A stretch of 64,000 nt of DNA from Fusarium oxysporum f. sp. lycopersici 4287 (GCF_000149955.1 NC_030987.1:1086003-1150002); one strand, 5' to 3'; shown: positions 24,741 to 37,886, counted from the first letter of the stretch. A program made the numbers and translations. Notes: generated by a model from the sequence alone, not told the origin.

Positions 24741-26313
24741 AGGATGGAGGTTACTTCCGGCAAATTGCTGTAGGCATGCAAGTGCCTGCCCACATACCGA
24801 ACTGCTGCTGGTGTAACTCTACCAAGCATGAGGGAGGATCAATTACTGATTTCCTAATCCATCGATCTGATGATATGTTTTATGGAGCATTTAACCACAC
24901 GTCGTCTATCTAATCATGCATGTCCTTGATTCTGTTGTGTTGCGTTGCTAAATCCTAGTGCAATCCTTCCCCATGAGGTCCGATGGACAATAGATGGATA
25001 TCCGTAGGCGTAGGTGTAGGCGGGGAATAAACATAAAAATTCAAGACATACCGCGCGGGAATAGAGCAAAGGCCTATTCCTGGTCAGTGCCACTAACCTT
25101 AGCACCACAGCGTGGATCACTAAATCGACTGATTTCCCACCTTGTGGGGGAACGAGCCTGGGTTTGCTATTGGCTAGCTAAGTTACCTAGTAAATAGAAT
25201 TCGCACGGGAAATGATAGACGGATCGGGATATGGGGACGTGTCAGAAAGTCTAGACATTCTGACAGACGAGCCGGCCTAACGTTATGCTGCGCTGAAGGA
25301 TTTGTTTGAAAGTGCTGCGCAAACGCAACTCATTAACATACAGGGGTTTAAGGGAAAACATATCCGCCTATGGTGGTGATATCTTCTATTGTGGCAGGGC
25401 GTGTAATAATCCCTCAGTGAAGAGGCGATGAGGATATTTTTGACATAGATCATTGCTCGAAAGTTACAGGGCACGTTGACAGCTAAGCTATGTGAGGCAG
25501 TTGGAATCCCCAGCCATCCATGTGTGTATGTAAGTTGATAGCCGGAACGGCATCCCGTATGTGAGTTGTAAGGTGGTTACATGTGAGGATTGAGTTGTGT
25601 CGAGACTAAACGGATTCACTGATCAAGACATGAGAATCACGAAGAGGAGGTGGCAAATTCGCTTGCATCAGCACTCGCGGATATCATCTTGCCTGCCTGT
25701 CGTGAATCGGTGCATATCCGAGCTCGGCCGTTGAAGCTATCTTGATTTTATCCTGAAGCTAGATGCGGCACAGCAACAAACTAGAACCCACGAACCCGCC
25801 TTCTACAAACGGCACTCGGGGATCCATTCAACGGTCTCGCCGCCATCATCTCGGAAATTTACTCGTTCTGTTCTGTTTCTGTTCCTATTCTCAATCAACG
25901 GTCTAGGAGCAAGGGCCGTTATTGCGTGCGTGTGTGCCATTCAAAAGCTCGAGCCATATAATTCCTAGCCCGCGGCGCTGCTTTCACAGTCCCCGCCCAC
26001 CACTCAGGCTTCGCCATGGCACCCCCAAAAGCAAAGAAAAAGAGCAGTTGAAACGTTGCGACAGCCTAAGGAAATTTGAGTGCGGCTGAGGATCCAATCA
26101 AGTGGCCTGGTCGTCCCTCTTGTTTGTGCGACGGCTCAACTGACAACCCCGAAAGTTTATCGCGCTTGACAGCTGGCCAGTGTAGCCAATCACAATTGGG
26201 TGGGCGCGAGCAGTAAGGACAGGGGTTGTTGAATAAGTCTGCGCCGCACTTTTGTGACAGCAATGCCCTCTGCTAGAATCACTCTCGCGCTTGTTTCGTG
26301 AGTCTACGGCTCA

Positions 26314-26338
26314 ACTCGACTCGACTTGACTTGACTTG
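26314..26338. repeat. period-5 tandem repeat, (ACTCG)2(ACTTG)3
   Basis: Two ACTCG units followed by three ACTTG units. Confidence 0.92.
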
Positions 26339-28200
26339 ATGCAAGGATTCACATCCCGACTCTATCTCGGACTCTCTCGTAGCAGAGTAGTCCGATGTCT
26401 TTTTCACGGCTCCTTCCATGAAACCCACTCTGCTACTCTGCCACTCTGGCTGTTGGGTCATTTCGGGATAACGATTAACCATAATTCAAGGTAGACGATA
26501 TCCGTAACAACGGGCGCAACCCAACGCTGAGCATTGTTGACGTCTTCTGACATCTTCTGACGACGGACTCGAGAATGCTGTACTTGATTCAATTCTACCG
26601 CACGGGTAATAGTAAAAGGGGCTCATGTTAGATCGTGTCGACGCCGCTCTGCCGAGCCCTGGGCACCACCTACGTACTTAGTTATGGCACATTCCGCGGA
26701 GCCGGAACTCTCCATGCACGGAGCCGGTGATTTCCTTTTACGGTCTCTACACGGAGAAGGTCAGTTAGCTCCCATCTATATCCGTGATGGAACCCTGAGA
26801 GCAAATGACGAGAGGCTTCACGTCAACGCAGCCCTTTCATCATGAGGATTTTTAAGACCAGAAAGGTGCTTAGAATAGCGCTATAGCTACAGACAGACAA
26901 TTCAACCAGACCGCTTGTTCATGCGTCGTGGATACGTTGGATTTTTAGTGTATTTGAAATTATCTTCAAAGGAGGAGACAGTCCGTGTAAGTGAGCGGCA
27001 CAATTTCGCCGCAGATAACTCCAACTCCAACTCTCGGCGGGGGTAATCCAAAGAAGAAGGTTGATCGACAATGCTTCTTGTGTCACCCGCTCAACTGGTA
27101 ACGGGCGCGATTAGAAAACCATGATCAAAAAGATAAGCGCCAGATCACCAACAGTTGAAGCGGATGTGGTATTGTCATCGAGCATATCGCGCCTCTGGCA
27201 GCCCATGAGATGCCATGTGTTGGATGTGTATGTGGTGTGCGTGCTACCATGGGATCCATCGTCGCAACCTCAGGGCGCAAAGTCTCAGAGGATTCTGGCA
27301 AAGCAGGGTAATTTGCCCTGTTGCTGCAAGACGGGTACACAAGCCGAAGGCCTGCCTCGCTACGACTTGTCCTGTGCACTGGACAAAACAACAAGGTTCA
27401 GGGACAAGTTGCACATCATTACAGGCAAAATAGCTCAAAGGGGGTTAGTCCGGGCCTCCTCTCTACAGGACCATTAACGAAAGTCAATCTGTGCTAATGG
27501 GTCGTCAACGACGTAGGCAAAGGAATTGATGGAACGTCGATCCTCAGGTAGCCCCCAAGAGAATTTCCAAATAAACAAGTTATTCCATGGCGTAGGGTAC
27601 TGTACTGTATTTCACCCCCTTATGCCTTGCTGGGCATTGTCTCTCCAGAATTGAGTCAAATGCTGCGACGGGTTGCCACTCAACGGTCGCGGGGCAGGGG
27701 TCGGCCGCCTGTGAGAAGCGTTTCTGGGTAGCGTCTTGGTGCGGCCGCGCTTAATCTTTACAGCCGGAAGCTTGATCGTGAGGACAGCCGACCCTGCCCA
27801 CCTTTATTTCGTTGTAGGGTATTTTCTAAACTCTACTCCGTAGCTATTACAGATAATTGAATTCGGTATGACCTCCTTTGACAAATAATAGGGTTTTGGA
27901 AAGATTATCTCCAAGACTGCAAGTAAGATAATATGACGAAGATGGTTGAAGGTTGTTGTGAGTAAAGCCAAGACTCGAATTTGCTGGTTACGTGTTTCCA
28001 TTACTGCGAGAGGTGTATCATGTTGGTTCCTGAACTTATTGACTCTGCTACAGACATGAGGATCTGCCGTAAATATGGCCCAATTCGACCACGCTCAATA
28101 CAACATGGACGATTTCTTCAATATGATTTCAGTTGTTGTTAATGCCAATACCTGTCATGTTTTATCGATATAGCTAACAAACTCAGCGTCGCTTTGACCC

Positions 28201-28215
28201 AGCCCAGCCCAGCCC
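28201..28215. repeat. (AGCCC)3
   Basis: Three exact five-base units. Confidence 0.88.
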
Positions 28216-29600
28216 AGACAATTGCAACTGTAACTGCAACTCTAACTCATAGTAATATTCCGGTGATTATTCACAGGGGTTCATCGTCCTGTAGCCATGT
28301 GGTTGGGTGTGTCGGTTGTTGGGGAACTGCTTGACCTGGGTCCTCAAGACTACGACGGTAGGGATAGGCGCGCAACTGGGGAAGATGGCACGATGTTGAT
28401 GTCGCTTGTCGTCTTGTGCAGCAGATACCGGTAAGGCAGGATTAGCAGGGGATGTACTGTACGGTAGAGTCATTACACAAGATCTCCAGAGCAAAAGCGG
28501 CATGAACAGATCTAAACCGAAATAGTACGAATAGTCGACAGTGACTCTATCTATATACGTACACTTGCTGCTAGTGATCTCTTGTGGCAGGGCTTGGACA
28601 TTTCTCTGATAAATAAGAACTAATCGTGTCGTCACACAGCCCTACGACGGGCGCTGCCAGAATGAACGACGTGATCGGCCCGGCCAAAAGGTCTTCTTAC
28701 CCGGGAAAACGGTCCTTGGAGCGACTGACAGACCAGACAAGACTCACACTCGAGACTTGTGTGAGAGAGCCTGGGATTGTGGGACTTTAATTGGTCCCAG
28801 GGCTGAGTTGGATCAAAAGCTAATCATTTCGGGGTCTCTTTTCTACCACTATGGGGGCTCGGGTCGACCGGTTTCTGATTGGCCAGCCTCTATTGATGTG
28901 TTCCCAGGGTTGGGTTGTATTGGAGACTGTCTCCATCGGTTTTAAGAGGAACCCTTTCTCTGGGACAGGGAATTCAAATGGCAGACAAGAGGCTCAGTCA
29001 AAACGGTGGATAGGGTAGCCCCAGGACATGGGACTGGACGTGAGTGAACGTGCCCTGGGACTGGGACTGACCTGGGGGGGCCTGGCATGGGAAGCTAACT
29101 AGGGGAAGCAGGGCGATGCTACGCTGCGCTAGAGACGGAGACGGCAATCGACTCGATGGACTAAATGTGGGAAAATTTAGCCCAGATTTCTATCGAGTCT
29201 GCCTTGAAGCTTCTTTGCTGGTCCATGGCTTGATCTCGGGGACCTGGTTGGCTTGCTCGTTTAGTGTCCACCACGGGGAGCGCAGCGCCAGCTTGCAAAG
29301 GAACCTACAGTACCTCTGTCTCGTCTCTCTATCAGTTGTAGGCTTTCCAGACGGTTAGAATGGCATCTGCTCTGTTAATAGCGCCAGCCTCTGATGGCTT
29401 CTGTTCTATTTTGCTCCCGCCCTTCTGGTAACTTGGCTGCGCCCAGTCGTTCATCGTCTCGTTGTCTCTCCACCGTTGATGTTACGTGACGAACGGTTCA
29501 GTGCTGATAAAACACAGTACGCTCACATTCCAAGCCAAGCCGTATCTGGTATACGATACGTTACTGCTTCATAGCACGGCGCAGCGTGGTGTAGTATAGT

Positions 29601-29630
29601 TATAGCATGGCATGGCATAGCATAGTATGA
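29601..29630. repeat. period-5 tandem repeat with drifting unit
   Basis: Reads TATAG, CATGG, CATGG, CATAG, CATAG, TATGA in register. Confidence 0.85.
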
Positions 29631-30893
29631 GAAGACACAGCAGATGCTCAATCCCGCCTCATGCCCTCCTCTGTAACTCAGTGAATCCCGCTCTTTTGAC
29701 GAGACACCGTTATGTGGGATGGCAGCACTCCCCTCCTTGTCCCACAGCGAGGTTGTTGTGCATATAGGCAGACATCCAGATATTTGGATTCATCATTCAG
29801 CATTTCATCATGGTGAATTTGGCTAGCCATAGCACCATGATAATGATAGCAAACCTGCTCACAAATGGATAACGAATTTGTCAGTATCCTGGTAATTGGC
29901 TCTATTCGTCCGAATGGAGTCGGAATCGGACATGGCCAGCGGAGTTTATTATAAATCCTTGAGGTAGGTTTTAATGATCGCCTGTCGACAGCACGGGCCG
30001 TACTGTACCAAATGAGACAATTTCAAGTGTATTAGTGGAGGGTTTGTAGTGGCCAACAGTCAGTGCATCTCTCATTTGCCGTCATAAATTCCATAAAACA
30101 CAAATTGAAGCAATTCCTAACTGTCTCGTCTTTCGCTATTAACAGCCGCGATGCCAAATTACGGCCCTGGACTCGAGAATGAGTGAACGAAATGCTTGGC
30201 ACAAGGATCGTAGCGAAAGGATTTCGACGCCCCGTAGCATCGCAAATGGTCCAGTGAGAGAAGAACGAGTGCGAGCGCCAGTGGAGACAGGCTTGAATGG
30301 AAGGTTGAAAAGGCGGAGGTACGTACCGTGAGCTACCCTGACCTTGTCTGCAGAGTGCATTGGATTGGGGCTCAGAGGGTGATGAGCACCAGCCCTGTGA
30401 GGCCAGCACCAGAGAGAGACAGAGACACAGTGACAGAGAGACAGAGGCGAAAGAGCCCCCGCAAGCAAATAAACAACACCCCTCTCCTTGGTTTGGTGCA
30501 AGGCCCAGGTAAGGTAGCCAGGGACCTTTTTCTGCTTGTGTGTGGCCGTGCCGTCTTGGTGCTGGGTACTAACTTAGGTGCGTGCTAGGGGAGAGGTGTG
30601 TGATGTGGAAAGTGGAGGAGCGGAGCAATGGGATGTCTGTGTGTGATGGAGGGGGTAGGGGAAGAGGCGTGTATACAACTCTAACACTGCAGACTCATCA
30701 GAGAGACAGAGGAAAGCGCAGCACAGCGCAGCGCTGGATACCCCCTCATGGGTACAGTAGGGACCCGTAAGGCAAGGTAGGCACACACCTCACACGCCCC
30801 TGCCCTTGTAGGGTCCCTTCCATTCACTCGTCACTCACTCACGTCCTTGGGTCTTTCCATAATCCCATGCCTGCTCCGCGCAGCTTTGGGGAC

Positions 30894-31270
30894 ATTTATT
30901 TAATATACAGCCTCCTCCCCCTCACCAACCGTCTTGCTCTCCATCTATCTCCAAGTTCATCAACAGATTCAGCTTCAAGTAGCTTCAGATCTTCTTGATC
31001 ATTCTCATCTTGCACTCATATATACTTATATACCCACTACCACCACACTCACCTCAAGCAACTCACCACCTCGCCTTGACCATCATAGCCTCTCAGTTCG
31101 TTTGGATATAAAGACAGACACAAGAGGACAGACAGATACAGGAAACAATTGAGAAGAAACCAACTCTCTCAATCTTGCTTTGGGCCATCTAGAGCTTCGT
31201 CGTTGCAAAATCGACCGTTACAATTCTCAGCTACAAGCAACCCCACACTCAAACATATAACAACTTCACA
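30894..31270 (+). promoter_or_regulatory. core promoter and long leader of the bZIP gene
   Basis: A TATA-like TTTATTTAATATAC (30894-30908) is followed by a CT-rich stretch and by about 330 bases without an ATG up to the bZIP start codon, consistent with a long leader without upstream ORFs. Confidence 0.5.
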
Positions 31271-32247
31271 ATGTCCATGTTTATGACACAACCCGCCTAC
31301 GCCTACGCGGCAGCTCCTCCACCCCCCAGACAATACTCGGGAACAAGCAGTGCTTTCAGTGCTTCTGCCAACCCCGATGAGGACTGGACCAAGATCTCTG
31401 ACCTTGCTGAGCGCCGAAGAATACAGAACCGCATTGCTCAGCGCAACTACCGTACGTTGAGTCTGATTGATTCTAGATTTACTCTAGAGCCTCATGAGCT
31501 GTTTTCGCAGAACTGACAGTCCTTTCAGGCAAGAAGCTTAAGCGCCGTCTCGAAGACCTCGAGCGCCGTGCTGGTTCTTCTGACGATGCCGAGTCCGACA
31601 AGCAGCCACAGAAGCCTACCAAGTCGAAGCGATCCCCCTCCGCACCTAAGTCTCAAAAATCGCAATCCGGAGCTCCCAGCAAGTCTGTTGCTTCACAGGG
31701 CCAGTTCACTCCTCCCATGGAGCCTACTGACGAGCTTTTCTTCCCCGGCACCTACGACGACCGAGCTCGCTCAGACAGCCCTCCTCAGTTCACATACTCA
31801 ACATACCCTGCTCCCGATGAGATCCTCCTCGCACCCTACGGTTCCACTCAGTCATACCCAGCCATCACAACCGCTGATGCCTACCCCAACTACATGACAG
31901 CGTCTACAGTGCCTATGACACTTCCTTCCATGACACACTTTAGCGATGCCATCAAGCGGGAGACGTACCCTAGTGACGACGGACTCACTCCTTACATGAC
32001 CTACGGTTACATGCCCCCCATGGACTTCAACTCTGGTAGCCCATACGAACAGTCCAACCCTCATGTGAGTCACGCCAGTCAAACGCCCCGTGGGGTTGTA
32101 CGAGATCCACGTTGCTGATGGGGTTCGCAGACTCCTCCGCTGTCGCATTCTTTCGACCACTCTGCCAACTGCTCAGAGGCTGGCTTCGACTACCCTGCCA
32201 CGCCTCTGTCAATGCCTGGCTCGCCTGGTCTAATCCAGCACCAATAG
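31271..32247 (+). CDS. bZIP transcription factor with a minimal zipper
   Basis: Exons 31271-31451, 31529-32064 and 32131-32247 give 277 residues. A basic region at about residues 36-70 reads DEDWTKISDLAERRRIQNRI, then AQRNYRKKLKRRLEDLERRA, with the NxxAQRNYR core of fungal AP-1-like bZIPs. The first intron splits the arginine codon of RNYR. After the basic region only two leucines in heptad register remain before a lysine-, serine- and proline-rich segment (KPTKSKRSPSAPKSQKSQ). The C-terminal half is rich in Y, P, T and M, typical of an activation domain. It should act in the nucleus and probably dimerises weakly or with a partner. It stands alone, with a gene-free region of nearly 16 kb upstream and 2.4 kb downstream, as seen for some developmental or stress regulators. 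I cannot place the subfamily. Confidence 0.88.
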
Positions 32248-34663
32248 GGCAGCTGGCATGAATGAGAGAAAGAAAGAAACATAGCGAGATTTGAGATTTT
32301 GGATTAGGCGTTGGAAATGAGCCCTACGAGGCATAGCATGGCGGGTTTTGATATTTTGAACACTTTCACACTCCACACTATTCACTTCTTTTGGTACCGG
32401 CAAAGGTACCTATGTCACAGGCGAGAGGATGTTTACTCGTCTGCATTCGTTTTATGTACACAGGGTCGAAGCGCTCGACCATGTGGTTTCTGTAACGGCT
32501 GCAAGATGCACGGACGAATTGCTTATTTGGAATGGCGAAGGAAAAGAAGACAAGTGAGGCGTTTTGGGAATGCATACGGCATACGCTTGTATGCATCCGA
32601 ATGTATATTGGACAGACAGTGAACTGGATTGGATTGGACTGGACTGGACTGGCAAAGGTTGAAAGCAGGCAAGGAGGCAAACAAACAACAAAGATGGCGG
32701 CTGCGGGGTCGAGAGACCTTGGCTTGGCCACTTACACTCTTGTTAGTGTTGGTTGAATAGATATCTTGAGCCATGGAGACAAATTAGATGATGAAATGTG
32801 CATAACGCATTGTACTTGACTACATTGAGGTGAGGTGAACTGTACGAATTAAGAGCTGGCTGTGTTTCATAATGATTGTGATGTGATGAAAGTGGCCCAT
32901 GGATTTAGGACTGATGAGTGAGTCTAGTCTAGATAATGAATGAATGAGGCTGGCTGAACTAGAACAGAGATGGCATGGTATGATATGGTATGATACAGCT
33001 TGACCTCCCTTGTGAAGATCAATATCAAGGGACATGCAGGTTGGTAGCGCAGCTCAATTACTGTTTTTGTTTTATCGTTTACCTCGTTTATTATCTGCTC
33101 GCGTAGACAGACGGAGCTGAATAGATAGAGCCTCGGGTAATGTGCCATAGTGAGTCGATGGCTTGGGAGGGGGGCTTCAGCTCCATGTTCCATGTGCATG
33201 TGCATGTGCAAGTTGAGCTAAACGACTGAGGCGGAATCCAGAACTTGCGCCTCAGAGCCTCGTCTACTGTCTCTGTCTGTTGGGTGTCATTTGCCGTATT
33301 GGATTGCGTGTTATGTCCCCTCCCTCTTTTCTTCATATGCTACGGAGACTTTTATGCGCTATGTGACCCGTATGTGAGTGAGTGAGTGAGCTGTTGCTCG
33401 CTCGGCGGTTACCACTAACAGACCGGAGTGCTAGGGTGTGGATGTGGATGGATGTGATGGAAGTATTTTGGGAATTGGATTGGGATTGGGATTTGGGAGA
33501 CCTTTTCTGAGTCCGAGTCCGAGTCCTACCTCCACGTGCCAAGGAGGGTTGCATGGGCAAATCCGGGCGTCTTGTTGTGTTACAAGTTGGCATTATATCC
33601 GTCATGTTATTGGGCGTCTCTCTGTGTGTGCATGGCCTGACCTCTTCGGTGCCGACGTACGTGGTCTTGCCGGCTCCTACGGCTACGGATAACAAAGAGG
33701 AAACCAGGCTCGGGTCAAGATTGACGCCGGGTTCTTGGGAGTCCTGTTCTGGGAGGATTTGGACCCTCGTCTGCTCTAGTGGCAAATGATACTGTTGCCG
33801 GGAGTGGCGGATGATTAGGAACGAGAGGAGAGATGATAAATGAGAGGGGGACTGAAAGGGAAAAAGGGCACGGAAAAGGGTGTGAGTCTGCGTGTAAAAG
33901 TTGAGTAGACGGATATCATCTCAACTGTAGGCAGGCTGTGGACAAGCATTGAAATATGCATTCAATTACCAACCCCCAAATTATTGCAGACAAATCACCA
34001 GAAAAGGCAGAACTAACAAAAGCAAGTTTCGATACAAGTTAGCTAAGTAACAAGGCAAAGAGTCTGGTTCTTTTGTCTGCAGTACAATCCGTCACTCAAG
34101 ACTTGAATTGACTTTACCAGCTCAAGATCAGACAGGTCTGGACTCGATCTGCCGCTATTCGATTCCGGGCTAGACATGAATGATCCAACTCACGACCCAA
34201 AGACTGTCAACAGCGCCTGGACCAACACATGATGATACCGTTGTTGATTAGGCATCTCGTTGTCCAACGTTATGCTTCTGAGGTGTGAACCTTGTTTCGA
34301 TCTACCACGGCCGCCGTGTCTGTGCGGACGGGACGAGAGAGGTTGGCTAAATCCTATTAAAAGCCATCTTTGAGGTTTATGTTTTTTATGACGTATCTCG
34401 AATTGGAGTGTCTAAAGATGAAGATATTTCGTTATTCAAAACAGAATCAGTAAATGATGAATTGAACATCATGGTTGAGAAAGAGCTGCGTTTACAAGGG
34501 ATATCGAAGCTTGATTGACTGCTGTACGTAAGCATCTCAACTGCCGACTTGGCGTGGTACTACAAGCAAACTCAATTATGTCATCCATTTAAGCATCCGT
34601 TCATACCAAAACATCTGGCATTTCAATTCACTTCCTTCAATTGACAGTGGAAATAAAAGTAAA
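32248..34663. other. intergenic region downstream of the bZIP gene
   Basis: No gene supported. Contains GGAYT period-5 repeats (32626-32650), an ATGGT/ATGAT alternation (32975-32994), three CATGTG units near 33189, a GTGA run near 33373 and a GTCCGA repeat near 33510. Two open frames (33333-33785 minus and 33553-33789 plus) overlap this low-complexity DNA and look like chance. Confidence 0.5.
32626..32650. repeat. (GGATT)2(GGACT)3
   Basis: Five five-base units in register. Confidence 0.93.
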
Positions 34664-35516
34664 ATGTCAAACAGTCTGCAATACATCTTCGGTGGCCCCA
34701 AGTACGTAACAGGATCTACCCCCAAAGACAAGCAAGCTAACTAACATATATTCAAGGGCTTGGACAGTGGTCTCTGGACCGCCTCAGANNNNNNNNNNNN
34801 NNNNNNNNNNNNNNNNNNNNNNNNNNNNNNNNNNNNNNNNNNNNNNNNNNNNNNNNNNNNNNNNNNNNNNNNNNNNNNNNNNNNNNNNNNNNNNNNNNNN
34901 NNNNNNNNNNNNNNNNNNNNTTCCCACCCCACGCAAGCCAAATTCTACGGCCATCTTGACACCAAGTACTCTTGGCGGCGCTGGCTTTGCTTCGCAGCGC
35001 ACAGTCGGCGACCTAGCACTCGATCTCTCCTGCACAGAGGGCATAAAGCTCTCCCTTGGCTGGGACAGCTCGGATCAGACTTTTACGCTCAACGTAAAAG
35101 ACACCATCCCTGGAAAGAGGGAGGATGGGAGAGATGAGGCTGGTGTGAGCTGGGAGTACGACTTTAAGGCGCCAGAGAATGGAGGTGAGATTTTCATGAA
35201 GTGGGATGAGTTCAAGGCGACATATCGTGGGAGGGAGGTTGAGGATCCTGAGCCGTTGAAGTTGAATGACATCAAGAGAATATCTCTCATGGCACGAAGG
35301 TAAGTTTCCTGTGTGTGAGACGGAGATTGGTTGCTAACGTTGAATAGCTTCTTTGATAAGCAGGATGGAGACTTCAAGTTGTATGTCAACTGGATCGCTG
35401 CTGTCAAGAAGGATGATAACGACAGCGATGACGATGGTGATCTCAAGAAGCATGCTCTTGAGCAGCGATCTAGCCCTCGTCCTGTATGGAAGAGGCTGTT
35501 CTGCGGTCTTTTGTAA
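34664..35516 (+). CDS. CIA30-domain protein (complex I intermediate-associated), interrupted by a gap
   Basis: Exons 34664-34701, 34757-35299 and 35348-35516; 249 codons if the gap length is right, and the frame agrees on both sides of it. The N-terminus MSNSLQYIFGGPK-AWTVVSGPP is typical of small fungal CIA30 proteins. After the gap come TLGGAGFASQRTVGDLALDL, an acidic SWEYDFKAPENG part, WDEFKATYRGREVEDPEPLK and RISLMARSFFDKQDGDFKLY, all family hallmarks. CIA30 acts in assembly of mitochondrial complex I; small fungal paralogues without an obvious presequence, like this one, are poorly studied. The C-terminus (acidic stretch, then PRPVWKRLFCGLL) is unusual. About 44 codons are hidden by N. 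Confidence 0.85.
34789..34920. other. assembly gap (132 N)
   Basis: Run of N inside the second exon of the CIA30 gene. Confidence 1.
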
Positions 35517-36624
35517 TTGTCCTAGATACCTTCACGTCTTGTGTGTCGCTCACCATGATCGGAACTTGAATACACAAAAGCATTATATCGGGACCAGGGT
35601 TCTCTCTGCCTCCTTGGCTTGTTTATTTCTATCAATATTGGCAATTTATTCCTCATGGCACTCTCTGTGATCTGACTCGATGGTTACCTGCAACCAAGAG
35701 AAGCTGGCTGGATATTTCAATGGAATCCTTTTATACAAAATATGATGCAAACCCCAAGCACTTTCAAGGCCTATGGCCACAGGTTATGGCGTCTCATGGA
35801 CGTCGGCCTCCAAGTACTGCTGGCATTATAGATATCTTCTTTAAGCTTGATACTCGTGACTCTACTGTGCCGGTTTGAACCACAGATGATAACAGTTTGC
35901 CTCGATGACTTATGCTCAGTATTTTCTCCCAAGCATCATCGATATCAACTTTGCACACATCTTTTATAAAGCTGCAATTCTTACAATATACACCCCTAAA
36001 CCTGACCAACACCGTGTCTCTGATGCACCATCCAACGCCAAAACACCATCAAACCAGGCATGTTAAAGACTTCCATGTGCCTCCGCCCAAGTCTATCCAG
36101 CGCCTCCCCAGCCTGCAGTCAGCTAGCTATCCTTATACCTGTTACATGAACCCCCCTTAGTAACCACCCATAGATCTTCCTTCGTATATTTAGACTGAGC
36201 CCGTTTCAAAAGTGTCGTTCCTATCCGTCTCAAGCTCGGTCGTTGAGCGGCCAAGATGCTAGATGGAAAAGCTATGTAAGAAGAACGATGCGCCATGCCT
36301 TACTGATCTGCAGCAGATCGATAGAAGCCTCTTTACCCAGTTCCGAGGTATGTGAAACAGAATGCAAGTCCCATAACCGTCAGCGGCGTTGGAAGAGAAG
36401 TCGATCCAGTGGCTCTGCTGGAGCTCTGGACTTCTCTCGGCGCTTCGAGCCGGAGGGGTTGCGGGTATCAACGATGCAATATGCTTTTGATCCCTTCGCT
36501 TTTCCCAGAATATCATAAAAATAAAAATTGCCCGTCCTTCATGAATCGCCGTATCAATGCATAAGGAGTATGTATTGTCACAACGGGAGGCTGAGTAGCC
36601 TTCCCGGTATTAATCTCTCCGCTC
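35517..36624. other. convergent intergenic region
   Basis: 3' ends of the CIA30 and CAF40 genes. No gene seen; a short open frame at 36259-36516 (minus) has no recognisable content. Confidence 0.5.
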
Positions 36625-37886
36625 TTACATGCCGGACACACCGCCTGAGTTAGGATCCGCGACGTTGTCCGATAAGTTGATAAGCAGCTGGGCAAGGCAT
36701 CTCTTAGTCGCTGCGTCATCGCGGAGAACGGATGAGAAGGTAGCATCGCGGAGTGGCTCAGGAAGACACTGTCGCAGAGCTTCACGAGCGCGAGCGTTGT
36801 CACTCAACCTAAATGATTATCGATTAGAGCATGGACAACAGGGTTGACATGTGTTTAACTCACCGAAGGAAGCACCTGACGACGTGCTTGAGGAGGCGAG
36901 CGGTCTGTGATTCGACAAGTTGAGCAACCATGTTGCTAAGGACCGTGCCAACTGCATAGAAACGCTCGTATGTAGCACAGATGTAGTTAAGACCGTTGTC
37001 GTCCAAAAGGATCTTCTGAACGATGAAGATGGCTACGGTCTTGCTAAGTTCCGAACCTGTCTCCATGATGCGCAAGCAGAGAGGAATGATCTCTGTGGTC
37101 AAGAGAAAGTTGATGACTTCAGATGAATCATTCTTGACGAGCGCACCGATGACACCCAGGCTCGTGAGCCGGAGGTACTCGAAAGGCCGAGATTTGGAAG
37201 TGGTGTTAAGAAAGGGGTAGAGGAACAGAGGAATGTGTGCTATGAATTGTGAGCCATGTAATCCCTCGATTTGAGCCAAGATATACGCACCATTGAGGAA
37301 CAGGGTCCTTGTGTCATTGTGAGAAGCTACGCACTGGAGGAGGGCAAGGGCATTGCACACTCTGTTTGAGGCAGCTGCAGTTAGCTGGGATGGGTTAAGA
37401 AGAGTATAAACTGAAATGATCTCTTGGAGGAGAGAGGTCATGACACCTGAGAGACATGTTAGCTGGCTTCTTCCAGGTACAGGCTTGGTAGCCCAAGACA
37501 ACACGGTTTGGGCACGTACCGAATGAATGCCACAATATGAGAGCCAACTCGGGGACCTGCTCGCGCTTTTTACTAAGTTCCAACAAAGCAGCCTCCCGAG
37601 TGTTCTCGTTGAGAAGATCGGCTATGAAGGCCATGGTACGCCGGTTGTCCTCCGAGACATTGCTGTGATCGGCATCCTGACCGTGGCCGGGGAGTTGACC
37701 CGCGCCAGCGAGACGGTTAAAGTGCTGCTGCTGCTGCTGAACGGCGGCGGCGGCTGCAGCGGCCACTTGCTGTTGCTGTTGCTGGGTATGGGCGTGATGC
37801 GCGCCAGGCTGCTGGTGCATCCAAGCCGAGTCTCCTCCCTGAGGGTTGAATTGGTGGTGTCCGTAGACGTGCGCCGCTGGCATCAT
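36625..37886 (-). CDS. CAF40: CCR4-NOT complex subunit CAF40/RCD1 (CNOT9)
   Basis: Armadillo-type subunit of the CCR4-NOT deadenylase, which shortens poly(A) tails and controls mRNA decay. Four exons (37886-37520, 37446-37291, 37239-36864, 36808-36625) give 360 residues. The first about 70 residues hold polyglutamine and polyalanine tracts ([20 protein letters not shown]). The core follows: [21 protein letters not shown], then [69 protein letters not shown] and [13 protein letters not shown], nearly identical in all RCD1 proteins. Introns are 51-73 bases. Convergent with the CIA30 gene. No defects. Confidence 0.96.

Larger units (their letters stand above)
24000..30890. other. gene desert, distal half (far upstream of the bZIP gene)
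   Basis: No supported gene. Open frames up to 125 codons (30032-30409 minus, 28267-28635 minus, 27121-27477 plus) lack any family resemblance. It contains further period-5 repeats at 24721-24740, 26314-26338, 28201-28215, 29601-29630 and 30716-30735, and several TACTGTAC or TACAGTAC palindrome-like words (27597-27610, 28453-28466, 29306-29313, 30001-30008). No tRNA gene was seen by eye. Confidence 0.5.

Noticed and set aside
33553..33789. 78-codon plus-strand frame with a signal-peptide-like start (GIISVMLLGVSLCVHG)
   Set aside because: It overlaps low-complexity intergenic DNA, has no homology I recognise and an equally long frame lies on the other strand.
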